Assembly (NCBI RefSeq): GCF_000485595.1
Contig: NW_014577066.1
Location: 687,852 to 744,283, forward strand
DNA: 56,432 nt
Direction: 5' to 3'
DNA from: Priapulus caudatus
Taxonomy: Eukaryota > Priapulida > Priapulimorpha > Priapulimorphida > Priapulidae
The position numbers were made by a program, and so were the translations under genes. This document shows positions 27,248 to 35,044 of the stretch, in pieces. How positions within the stretch are numbered: the first letter of the stretch is position 1; every line of letters begins with the position of its first letter. A model generated the notes under the pieces. That model was not told the origin of the DNA. It did not search any database and worked only from the letters and a program-made list of their open reading frames with translations.

Positions 27248-28675
27248 TGTCGTGTGTGAGTGAGTGTGTGTGTGTGTATGTTTTCGCGCGTCCGTGCCTG
27301 CGCGCGAACATTCATTGCACACCTGCCAACAGAGCTTTGACAGCCACCGTTGTGTTTATTCAGGATTTCTGCAGAAGCATGCCGTACTGTCTCCTCATGT
27401 CTAACCTCTACCACGAGTGGGCAGCAGCCGTAGAGGAGACGGACACTGCACAGAAATGTGCAAATTCAAAACGTAAGTGTCAACAATAAGTTTCATGAAT
27501 CTACTTGAGATACATTGACAAGAGGCGCGCATATCTTAGCAGGGTAGGGATAGTGCTGATCGCATGGAGCAGATAACTGCTCCAGGTATCTTGAAGTAGT
27601 GTAAACGTGTTTAGTAGTGGCGGTCTCACACGTTGGACCTTTCGAAGTCTAGTTTGTTTGTCGGGAGCTCGCTAGAACCCGGCTACAGTTACGGAGATAT
27701 ACCGTGAGCAATTCTTTTACCTACGTTTCAAAGTCTTGCCAAATGGCATCGAGAGCCCGTGAACGGCAAGCGTGACTGGCAGGTATTGAAATAAGCAGCG
27801 TTGAATTGGCAAGCATGAATGGCAAGCGTGAATGGCAAGCATGAATGGCAAGCGTGAATGGCAAGCATTGATGAGATCGGTGGAGTTGATGCATGTCTAC
27901 CAGGTGGAATAGCCGCTAACCTTTTACCTCTTCTCTCTCTTTCTCGGCGCAGCCTGGTTGGAAAGCTACCAGCGTCTCACGTCGAGCTACTCAGACACTT
28001 CGTCTGCGTCCTGTGGCACATCGACCGCCGCCGCGCCGACAACCAGATGAATGCATTAAACCTCGGCATCTGCGTCGGCGTGAGCCTGCTGTGGCCACCA
28101 GAGGGCGCTTCGATGGAAATCGAGGCAGATGCTACCCAGAAGGTAGGGTTAGGGTGAGGTGTGTGTGTCTGTGTGTTGGTGTGCGCGCGCCGCGCGCGCG
28201 GACGGTGTGTGTGGGGTGGTGAGAGTGTTTGTGTTGGTGGTGAGTGTGAGTGTGTGTTGTGTGTGTGTGTGTGTGGTGGTGTGTGCTGTGTGTGTGGTGT
28301 GTTCTGTTGGTGTGTGTGTTGTGTGTGTGATGTGTGTGTGTGTGGTGTGCGCGTGGTGTGTTTGTGGGTGCTGTGTTTGTGTGGGTGGGTGGTTTGTTGG
28401 TGGTGGTGTGTGTGTGTGCTGTTTGTGTGTGTGTGTTGTATTCGTGGTTGTGTGTGTGTGTGTGTGTGTGTGGTTGTGTATGGGGGGTGCGGTGTGTGTG
28501 AAATGTGTGTTTGTGCGTGGTTTGTGTGTGTTTGTGTGTGTGTGTGTGTGGTGTGTGTGTGTGTGTGTGTGTTTGTGTGTGTTTGTGCGTGTTTGTGGTT
28601 GTGTTGCTGTGTGGTGTGTGTGTGTGTTTGTGTGTGTTTGCGCGTGTTGTGTGTGTGTGTGTGTGTGTGTTGTGC

Positions 28676-28706
<31 letters not shown>

Positions 28707-31700
28707 GTGCGTGTTTGTGTGTGTGTTTGTGTGTGTGTGTGTTTGAGAGAGAGAGAGGGGGGGACTTCTCACGCGGGTTGTAAGGTTGTATAGTTGCGTG
28801 ACATTGCTGTTTGGTGTCCAAATAGATGTCGAAATGTGTAGAAAGGATGTGAGAATCGATTATGTAGAAAGATGTAGGCGGTATCTCATCATATCATTTC
28901 GTCTGCAATCCACAGGGACCGCTGTCGCTCCAGTTCATTATTGAGAACTGTAAGGAGCTGCTGGGTGATGACGTCACTGAGCTGTTCGGAGAGCCTGTGG
29001 ATAGAGACGGATCACTACATGACTCCGACTCCACACACAGTATGCGAGAGCTTACAGGTAACAAGCGCTATTTCTAGAATAGATGCGTACCGAATATTAA
29101 TATGTATATATCTTCACCTATAGCAGTGGTTCTTAACCTTTTTTGAGTCATGTACCCCTTTGAGAGTCTGGTGAAAGCTACGGACCCCTCCCCACAAAAA
29201 TGTACATAAGAACATAAACACAAAATTTTGCATACAATAAGGTTAATCGACCCCCTGAAGACCATCCACGGACTCGTTTGGGGTCCATAGACCACAGGTT
29301 AAGAACCCCTGACCTATAGTGTCGATTAGAAGAGCACTTCGAAAAGAATTAGCACACGTGTGGTCTCTATATTGTTGAAAATACTCATAATTATTGTGGC
29401 ATGCGCAAGTACTTCGTGCAAAGTGTAAAATGTAATAGTGACGCAAATAAAATTGACATAATAGTCGTGGTTACATATACACAACTGAATATGTAATTGA
29501 AGCGGGTATTATAGTTGACATAGTTGAAGTAGTTTAATTGCGTTACTCTTACAGATACTGCAGTTCATGTAGTTGTAACTTGTAACACTAGCAGAAATCA
29601 CGCTTTTTTTTACTCGCTAACTAATTTTAATGCCAAGGCTACCTTCTGTTTGTAGTGGCTGATTATTAACATACATGACTTAACTATGCTTAATGCTCGC
29701 GTGTCTATCACAGGTCAACTTGCTAGAGACAACTCATCAGTGGATAGTCTCGAGTGCGAGCTGGAGATAGACACAGAAGGCAAGGAGGCGTCTCCTACCA
29801 ACCAGACATCACCGACCAACCTGAGTCGGGACTCAGGCCTCACGCTCAGCTATCAACACCTGTTTGACGGAGAGGAAGACACCGAGTATAGGTGAGCAAT
29901 TAAGTTTAGAAACCGCATAATTTAATTTAAGTTAAGAAGTTTTTATTATGAGTTAAAATTAATAAATTAATAAAATTATCCAATAATTATCATAATATAT
30001 TATAATTTATATATTTAATAATATATAATAATTACCCAAAATTAATCGAGAACGCACGCATCTCACTATAAAAATCTACTAGATAAAAATGAACTCTTGG
30101 CGTAGAGCTTGTGACCGGTACTTAGTTACATTAATTACACGGCCATGTTCTGGCATCGAATTTCCAACGTATATTCTCACTGTGTAACAGTGAGAATGTT
30201 GCCATGGTTTACATTGCCACAAAAGCCGCAAATTTCATCGATTTTCGGAATGCGCATGTGACACACGCTATACGATTGTTGTTGACAGGGAGGAGGAAGA
30301 CACGAGCAAAGCAAAGCATGCGGCCCATGCGGCTCACGGCGCCAACGGTCACGACTACCTCAGCAAGAGCCTGACCAGCCACGGCTACGGTGACGCCACT
30401 GATCACTCGTGCTGCGGCGGCACGTCGGTCGACTCGCTGCTCGCCGGCGACGGAATCGACGGTGGCCAGCTGTTCACGACGCACGAGATGGGCACGCTGC
30501 TGCGCTCACCTAGCGGTGGCCACCTGTACTACAACGACGAGGCGGCAGAGGGCGCCACGACACCCGAGAAGAGGCTCGACAACCGCCGCCGCGCGGGCAA
30601 GATGTTCTACCTTTCCGCGCAGCCGCTGCGGCCCGCCCACCACAACAAGGGCCGCGCGCCGTCGCCGCCGCCGCGTCGCCACCGCAGCGGCGGCGCGTCG
30701 GGCGGCGTGCTGGTGAAAGAGAAACGCAGCTGCAGTTACGACGGCGTGCTCACCGAGCCCGAGCAGACGCCGGCAGCGCCCCCTGGCGGCGCCGCGCGGC
30801 AGTCGCGCAGCACTGCCAGCGGCGGCTCGATGAGTCGGTCGAAGAGCGAGGGCGGACGCGTCAGGATGGCACACGAACGCAGTCCGTCGCCGCAGGTGCC
30901 GCCTCGCCACAAGAAGCACGCGAAGACGCCGGGCAGCAACGACCCGCCCGTCTACATCCCTGCGCCCGACTACAACGTGCGCGCGGCAGGCGGGGACGGC
31001 GGCAGCGGCAGCGGCGGCGGCGGCCGCGGAGGTTGCAGTGCGCCTGACGACCCGCGGCGCACGCGCAAGCCGTCGAATGGCTCCGGCGGCTACTTCTCGG
31101 CCGAGTCGGACTACAGCTACGACCACAGCCGCTCGAACAGCGCGACGAGCAATGACGAGGCGCGCCGCAACCAGCGGCCCTACATACACACGATCAAGAT
31201 CGGCGGCGCCGCCAACGACGTCGTCTACGAGGTGAAGAGCGACGACCGGCTGAACAGCAGCTACGAGAGCAACTGGCAGCGCGTGCTCGACACGCCGACG
31301 TCCGCCGCGTCGACGCCCGGCCCGCATGGGGCGCCACCGGTCGAGTGGAAGTTGCAGCGGCCGCCGACGTACGAGGAGACGATGCAGCGCGGCTCGTCGT
31401 CGTGGATCGGCGGCGACGACCGCATCCTCATCAGGCAGAAGGTGAAGGACATGGGTGCCAAGCTGATGTACCAGGACTCGCTGCGGCAGTACCAGCGCGA
31501 GCACAACGCCGAGACAGCGGGCGCCGCCGCGCCGCAGACGCCTGGAGCCGAGCTGGTGTCCGAGCGCGAGCGACCACACTCGACAAGCAACATGCAGATA
31601 CCGGACGGCACATACCGCGCCGTGCCCGTGCACCGCAGCAACAGCGACACCAAGTACCGCGCTCACTCGCAGCAGCGCCCCTACGCGGCGACGCTCAGCG

Positions 31701-32380
31701 GACGCGAGCTGCAGCAGCGCCCCCGCGTGGCGCCCGCAGCGAAGGCGAGCACTCGTGAGCCGAAAAAGGCGGCCGCACTCGCGTCAGTCGCCGAGGTCGG
31801 CGAAAAGCCGACGCACCCTGGAGGCAGGGCGGCGTACTACTACGGCATGGAGGATGAGAGTAAGGGCCGGACGGTGGCGGAGAGTGCGACGCGGCCGCGC
31901 TCGAAGGAGCGCTTCTTCTACGGCATGGAAGACGAGAGAGGGGCAGCACGCGGCCAGGAGGCCGCCGTCACGAGATCGGAGTACGGTGGCGCCGCCACGG
32001 CCGGCAGCAGCCGACCGCGCCGGTCCGGCCGCGACACCTACTACTACGGCATGGACGCCGGCAGCAAGAACGACGTGCGTATGAGGGCGCCACCGCGCGC
32101 CGGCGCCGCCGCCAGGCAGCGCGTGTTCGGTATGCCGCACCATCAGGCGCCGCGCAGCAGCGTGTCCGACCTGCGGCAGACATTCGAGAAGCCAGCGTGC
32201 AGCACGCGCAGCGAGTACGCCATCGCGCCCTACAGACCGTGGCAGGGCCGCGACGACGCGAGGTACGAGAGCCAGTCCGACTACAGGCCGCCGAGCGACG
32301 CCAGCGCCATCTATTACACGTACACGGCGCGCCAGCTGCGCAGGAAGTCCGGTCTGCGTGACTCGGAGTCGTACGTGTAG
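17759..32380 (+). CDS. ARHGAP20: ARHGAP20-like Rho GTPase-activating protein, 17 coding exons (full gene model)
   Basis: Joined exons: 17759-18049, 21859-21969, 22349-22474, 22614-22687, 23188-23284, 23605-23669, 24208-24402, 24748-24832, 25085-25162, 25338-25563, 26105-26289, 26817-26978, 27364-27476, 27953-28142, 28916-29057, 29714-29891, 30289-32380. They total 4410 nt, in frame, giving 1469 aa and TAG. Approximate domains: DH-like tail 98-176, PH 220-321, Ras-association 331-440, RhoGAP 505-700, then a low-complexity tail. The PH, RA and RhoGAP blocks follow vertebrate ARHGAP20 (RA-RhoGAP) in order and wording, e.g. SGKEETYPLIGHEHPY in RA and GIFRRSAN in RhoGAP. RhoGAP hallmarks are present: finger Arg529, Lys565, Arg569, Asn639. 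In vertebrates this protein is a Rap1-regulated GAP for Rho; the same role here is inferred. The human protein is 1191 aa, so the tail is longer here. Uncertain points are exon 1 and the exon 13 donor. Confidence 0.87.
18445..19800. mobile_element. Foldback-like element with subrepeated arms; contains assembly gap
   Basis: Outer arms are inverted: left 18447-18600 and right 19565-19790 share the 'gagttgacgcgtctggagat'-type subrepeat, about 42 bp long, with three regular copies in the right arm (near 19651, 19693, 19735). Inside the arms, a roughly 170-180-bp unit is tandemly repeated on the right (18920, 19098, 19270, 19452), and shorter inverted copies of about 55-60 bp lie on the left (18640-18800). 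No transposase ORF. Lies in intron 1 of the ARHGAP20-like gene. Confidence 0.7.
18910..18919. other. Assembly gap (10 N)
   Basis: Ten N bases directly after a GT/CG/AC microsatellite, inside the inverted-repeat structure. The true length here is unknown, and arms and repeat number may be collapsed. Confidence 0.99.
19801..21858. other. Right part of intron 1 of the ARHGAP20-like gene
   Basis: No exon recognised. Two diverged tandem copies of a ~100-bp unit lie at about 21207-21298 and 21303-21403 (both contain CATGGGAATG, and later CACGATTT and GTTCGTGTTTTGT). Short ORFs near 20007-20460 overlap each other on both strands and look random. Confidence 0.5.
21859..21969 (+). CDS. ARHGAP20: ARHGAP20-like exon 2: DH-domain-like helix segment
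   Basis: A pyrimidine-rich acceptor (atttccag) precedes 37 codons, phase 0 at both ends, with donor GTGAGT at 21970. The peptide VERLWNYEKYIQELLLETQ continues with HPDFDEL. This pattern (QRL..Y...L.ELL..T...HPD...L) is that of the conserved late helix of Dbl-homology domains. The front half of a DH domain is not visible upstream. Confidence 0.75.
22349..22474 (+). CDS. ARHGAP20: ARHGAP20-like exon 3: end of DH-like segment
   Basis: 42 codons, phase 0 to 0, between acceptor ttgcag and donor GTAGGT. It starts MMKQLSEPQDVVHADVQNEY, which fits the long C-terminal DH helix (alternating hydrophobic/charged, a 'VA..IN...R..E' type pattern) that normally leads into a PH domain, as happens here two exons later. 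Confidence 0.75.
22614..22687 (+). CDS. ARHGAP20: ARHGAP20-like exon 4: basic linker
   Basis: Acceptor gttttcag, donor GTAAGT; 74 nt, entering in phase 0 and leaving with two bases. The basic stretch KAKTLQRRKTFAG resembles the KTLAERRRS-type start of vertebrate ARHGAP20, so this is where homology to the vertebrate protein appears to begin. Confidence 0.75.
23188..23284 (+). CDS. ARHGAP20: ARHGAP20-like exon 5: start of PH domain
   Basis: Acceptor ttctcag, donor GTACGT; 97 nt that complete the split serine codon and end in phase 0. The segment FYVMEGPVTLTSGVQ (running into exon 6) is the first PH beta strand. Confidence 0.85.
23605..23669 (+). CDS. ARHGAP20: ARHGAP20-like exon 6: PH domain strands 2-3
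   Basis: Acceptor cttgtag, donor GTAAGT; 65 nt. It encodes VQVQDRHLFVFSDLLLIAKP, the typical PH pattern in which a hydrophobic strand is followed by 'LFLFND.L..AK'. It closely follows vertebrate ARHGAP20. Confidence 0.92.
24208..24402 (+). CDS. ARHGAP20: ARHGAP20-like exon 7: rest of PH domain
   Basis: Acceptor cttacag, donor GTGAGT; 195 nt, phase-consistent with both neighbours. It contains FVIGWPTTNVVATFASPQ, an ARHGAP20-specific signature, and ends with the W...L tryptophan of the PH C-terminal helix (NNWLAKLKE). Confidence 0.93.
24748..24832 (+). CDS. ARHGAP20: ARHGAP20-like exon 8: start of Ras-association domain
   Basis: Acceptor tgtacag, donor GTAAGT; 85 nt. EKEVPKTVVLKIYV gives the first RA beta strand, in the same place as in the vertebrate family. 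Confidence 0.9.
25085..25162 (+). CDS. ARHGAP20: ARHGAP20-like exon 9: Ras-association domain
   Basis: Acceptor cacttcag, donor GTGAGT; 26 codons, phase 0 to 0. YKSVTISNTETAAECVQKAC is the RA second strand and first helix, where ubiquitin-fold RA domains contact Ras/Rap. Confidence 0.9.
25338..25563 (+). CDS. ARHGAP20: ARHGAP20-like exon 10: end of Ras-association domain
   Basis: Acceptor cgtgtag, donor GTAAGC; 226 nt. It contains YQLWVTSGKEETYPLIGHEH, almost the wording of vertebrate ARHGAP20, and then HCQFRLVQRQ, the last RA strand. Confidence 0.93.
26105..26289 (+). CDS. ARHGAP20: ARHGAP20-like exon 11: linker between RA and RhoGAP
   Basis: Acceptor cgtcgtag, donor GTACGT; 185 nt. A basic Lys/Ser-rich linker (SPKKSKKRSPANLKSLFKRS) precedes a GKLF....L.DVC motif and LPKPIM, which is the start of the RhoGAP fold as in the vertebrate protein (GQLFGISLPNICE...LPKPVL). 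Confidence 0.9.
26817..26978 (+). CDS. ARHGAP20: ARHGAP20-like exon 12: RhoGAP domain with arginine finger
   Basis: Acceptor gcgtacag, donor GTAACA; exactly 54 codons. GPRTQGIFRRSANKRVCNEL carries the catalytic arginine finger (first Arg of GIFR, residue 529 in my model). The exon ends ..ATVLK; that Lys is also conserved in RhoGAP domains. Confidence 0.95.
26979..27363. repeat. Intronic GT and TGCG microsatellite
   Basis: Intron 12 is almost entirely GT-rich: mixed at 27000-27110, (GT)n at about 27147-27209, (GCGT)n at about 27209-27248. His/Thr and Cys/Val ORFs over it are artefacts. Confidence 0.92.
27364..27476 (+). CDS. ARHGAP20: ARHGAP20-like exon 13: RhoGAP domain (3' end uncertain)
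   Basis: Acceptor tattcag; begins DFCRSMPYCLLMSNLYHEW, the RhoGAP 'LK.FLR.LP..L' helix with Arg569. The strong-looking donor GTAAGT at 27473 leaves a phase that does not fit the next exon. Extending to 27476 and using GTGTCA as donor restores the frame and aligns residue for residue with vertebrate ARHGAP20. A base error in the assembly is the other simple explanation. Confidence 0.8.
27750..27872. repeat. 13-bp tandem repeat in intron 13
   Basis: Several copies of ATGGCAAGC(G/A)TGA, best preserved at about 27807-27866. Confidence 0.85.
27953..28142 (+). CDS. ARHGAP20: ARHGAP20-like exon 14: RhoGAP domain with conserved Asn
   Basis: Acceptor ggcgcag, donor GTAGGG; 190 nt. LPASHVELLRHFVCVLWHI and NQMNALNLGICVGVSLLWPP are the RhoGAP helices. 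The Asn of NALNLG (residue 639) matches the conserved Asn that contacts the GTPase. Confidence 0.95.
28155..28755. repeat. 600-bp degenerate GT-rich tract in intron 14
   Basis: Plus strand is nearly all G and T (GTGTGTG with TTG/GGTG interruptions), ending in (GA)n. Long ORFs on both strands (up to 229 codons) are composed of repeated His/Thr or Cys/Val and are not genes. Confidence 0.95.
28916..29057 (+). CDS. ARHGAP20: ARHGAP20-like exon 15: end of RhoGAP domain
   Basis: Acceptor atccacag, donor GTAACA; 142 nt. LQFIIENCKELLGDDVTELF corresponds to the vertebrate IQFLIENC...FGEEITSLF ending of the domain. It then turns into a Ser/Asp-rich acidic stretch. Confidence 0.93.
29124..29311. mobile_element. 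hAT-type MITE, 188 bp, with 8-bp target-site duplication
   Basis: Terminal inverted repeats CAGTGGTTCTTAACCT (left) and its near-perfect complement at the right end (..AGGTTAAGAACCCCTG). Flanked by an exact 8-bp direct repeat ACCTATAG at 29116-29123 and 29312-29319. The CAGTGGTTCT terminus and 8-bp duplication are typical of non-autonomous hAT elements. No ORF. It lies in intron 15 of the ARHGAP20-like gene. Confidence 0.9.
29714..29891 (+). CDS. ARHGAP20: ARHGAP20-like exon 16: acidic linker
   Basis: Acceptor tatcacag, donor GTGAGC; 178 nt. It contains NSSVDSLECELEID, similar to the YDSLENELNED motif that follows RhoGAP in vertebrate ARHGAP20, and then a Thr/Ser/Asn-rich region. Confidence 0.88.
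30289..32380 (+). CDS. ARHGAP20: ARHGAP20-like exon 17: long disordered C-terminal tail
   Basis: Acceptor gttgacag; 2092 nt open to TAG at 32378. It is very GC-rich and encodes a low-complexity tail rich in Gly, Ser, Arg, Ala and Pro. Visible elements are a PPTY motif (31361-31372), a basic helical stretch (RILIRQKVKDMGAKLMYQD), three YYYGMED-type repeats (near 31835, 31913 and 32039) and the C-terminal residues ESYV, which fit a class I PDZ ligand. The GC content creates long antisense ORFs that I treat as shadows. Confidence 0.9.
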
Positions 32381-33755
32381 TTTTAAGGAGGCGGGCTCAC
32401 CTCCCCCCAACCTTCCCGACCCCCTCCCTCCCAACAGGAAAAGCTGTATATGCTCCACCCTGGGCTCACGAGTGGCTTTTGTTATGATAAAGTTTATTAT
32501 ATTTATCTGTAGAATTGTGACAGCGAGTGTAGATTCTGCATACCTTATATATAGTATATATATATATAAATATATGCATAAATAATATATGCATGTAATG
32601 CAGTGCATATTGCAGAGATGTCGTGTAGATGATTAGCGTGAAGTGAGAAGACCTCACTGACACACGCGTGCCGGCTGTGTCTAGAAGCGTAGCTGTACAG
32701 TGTACATACGTTGTTCCGTTATAGTAGCTCGTAAACATGATTGTTAATTGACTAGAGTGATAGAGAGATTTTTCTAACGGCTGCAGTGAAGGTGTCTACC
32801 TCATAATTCGTAATCTCACCACGGTGCCCATCGCTTTACCTTCTCTATTGTCGACCATTTAACCTGTACATAATTTTGCGTAGCCCATAGCTGTTCTCAC
32901 ACACTCAATTGCTCAACCAACACTAGCCCGGGTACGCTATTGCTAGCGCACGCCCCTACTCTAGCCAAGCCTTGCCCTGGACCTGTCCCCTACCCAAGGG
33001 ATCCGCTTTCACCGGATTGTGAACGGCCGCGCTCTACTAGCATCTACCTACACTTGACACAGACTTTTCATCAGCTCTCATACATTCTCGCTAATGTTAC
33101 TGCTTGTTCTAATATTCCTCTCCGACCGACCGCGTTCACGATGACCTCCACCACATCACCTGCAACTGGCAGCCATGGAAAAATGAGAAAAAATATGTAT
33201 AGTATTGAAATCGTATTGCGTGCGAAATTTTTTCGCATTGTGATTTATATAATGTATGTTATCGCGTGCCTATGAGAGAGGGTAAGGCATAATATCAAGG
33301 TGATCTATATCCTGCCAAGCGTCAACGCGTGCAGGTAGCGCAGGTTGGGAAAGAAACTTGGGTTAGCATTGAGACGCATACGTTTTTACGTGATTTTTTT
33401 TATTGCGACTGTAAATATTCGGATATACGCATTGACGTATAGACAATATATTGTCTATAGTTACTTCTCGCTGAATATAAATGCTGCTGCATGTGGATGC
33501 GTGCGTGCATGCGTGCGTAGGCGAAGCAACACCACCGAGCAGTGCGTTTTGTATAGGGATTATTGATGTATAGAGCAGCAGAGCTGACTACTATACTCGT
33601 GTTACTGCGGTGTGAACGTTAACTATATGTGCAACAATTAAGCTGTGTTACAAGTGGCGTAGCGTAGCAATGTTAATGATAATTGTATGTAGTATATACA
33701 TGACATAATCAAACCTGTTGTCACAAATAAAGTGATACAATAATAATATTTCTGG
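32381..33755 (+). other. Probable 3' UTR of the ARHGAP20-like gene
   Basis: No coding potential after the stop. An AATAAA hexamer at 33726-33731, followed by a GT/T-rich stretch (ctggcgctgtgtttctttt), is the first convincing polyadenylation signal downstream. The UTR would be about 1.37 kb. Confidence 0.55.
33726..33731 (+). terminator. Candidate polyadenylation signal AATAAA
   Basis: Canonical hexamer with a GU-rich downstream element about 25-40 bases later; assigned to the ARHGAP20-like transcript by orientation and position. Confidence 0.5.
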
Positions 33756-35044
33756 CGCTGTGTTTCTTTTACGTACTATGTACGTGTTGCGAGACAAATA
33801 GCGATAGACTGTTGCTTGAGAGAAGTTTATGAGAGAGCCGTAGATGCCATATCTGACCCTATAATCTATCGCACGTTTTATGGAAGTTTTGGAGTATTTT
33901 TAACCTGTCACTGAGATCAACATTTTTCATTTCTAAGTATTCCGAGCATTGCTGTCTACGGCACTATTATTTCAACAAAATCACATACGAATATCATACA
34001 CTACTTTACAAACGGCAACGAAGAAATGCGCGGAATTGGGATGTTGATAGGGCTCCCACTTATTTTATACCCACTTATTTTATACCCACTTATTTATATA
34101 CCAACTTATTTTATTAGGAAGGTAACATTTTTATAGAAATCTATTCCTGATAATTCGCTCTCCTAAAAGCATAACTTAGAGCAAAATGTGACTTTTAATT
34201 AATTTAGTTTAAAAGCATTTAATTTAGAGTGTGGCATGCCTAGAGAAGGTGCGCATCGAAAAATGCACCCTCGCTACTTCAACGTGGTGGCACTGCTCTA
34301 CCGACGGCTCCTGGTTATACCAATGTACAGGGATATGGTGGGGATACGTCGGCGACCTGGGAAATGACTTAGGGTCGAAGATAGAGAGATACAAGGAAGG
34401 AAGAAGGACAGATAGAAGACTTGCCCACAGACACATCTGATACTACAATCGACCGCACGATTTAAGATTTGGAATATTTTCCGCCTTATAATTACTGATG
34501 TGAGACATTGATGTAAAATATCCATATCTTATTACTCGTGAGAGTGTGCTCACTGCACGTGTATACTTTTAATCATTGTAAATCTTTATAAAATTACATG
34601 TAAATGTATTTCGCGTAACATATTATCAAGAGTAGATAATAACACATGTTATTATCTACTCTTGATATTATACACCATTTCTCATGCGCGACACTAGCGC
34701 CGATAAACAGCAACGAAAATTTCACGGAAGTTGATAAGATTGTGCTCCATGCTGATGTTATCATATTAGTGAGGTAGTGCATGTCACCTTTTCCAGAAAT
34801 ACCGACACCCGAGTCATTGCCTCTTTTTTAAATGTATAATGTTATCAAGATATGCATTATTACAGCAGATGGTAAACATGCACACGGATATGGTTGGCCA
34901 CATCGTACTCAAAAATAATTATTTTTTACCACGGTAGAAATAATTCATCCGCGATTAATTATGGCCCTTTCACCTATCACATAAGTTAACCGCGTACAAA
35001 AAATTCCCCATTTTTCGAAAGGTGGGGAACGCAATATCAAATGT
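33756..35044. other. Intergenic DNA between gene end and satellite block
   Basis: No gene. It holds a ~17-bp repeat (CCACTTATTTTATA type, about 34048-34118), the perfect hairpin at 34624 and fragments of dispersed repeats that recur near 42.7-43.2 kb. Confidence 0.6.
34624..34667. repeat. Perfect hairpin: 21-bp arms, 2-bp loop
   Basis: TATCAAGAGTAGATAATAAC(A) at 34624-34644 is exactly complementary to 34647-34667, with only CA between. It shares the TATCAAGAG.....AATAA pattern with the hairpin at about 3557-3642. Confidence 0.95.

Noticed and set aside
28132-28821. 229-aa minus ORF and 182-210-aa plus ORFs
   Set aside because: Pure translation of the GT/AC tract in intron 14.
30506-31666. 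386-aa minus-strand ORF opposite exon 17
   Set aside because: Ala/Arg/Val-rich shadow of GC-rich coding sequence; the plus frame has splice support and family context.
31784-32608. 274-aa minus-strand ORF opposite the tail and 3' UTR
   Set aside because: Same GC-driven antisense artefact; no recognisable domain.
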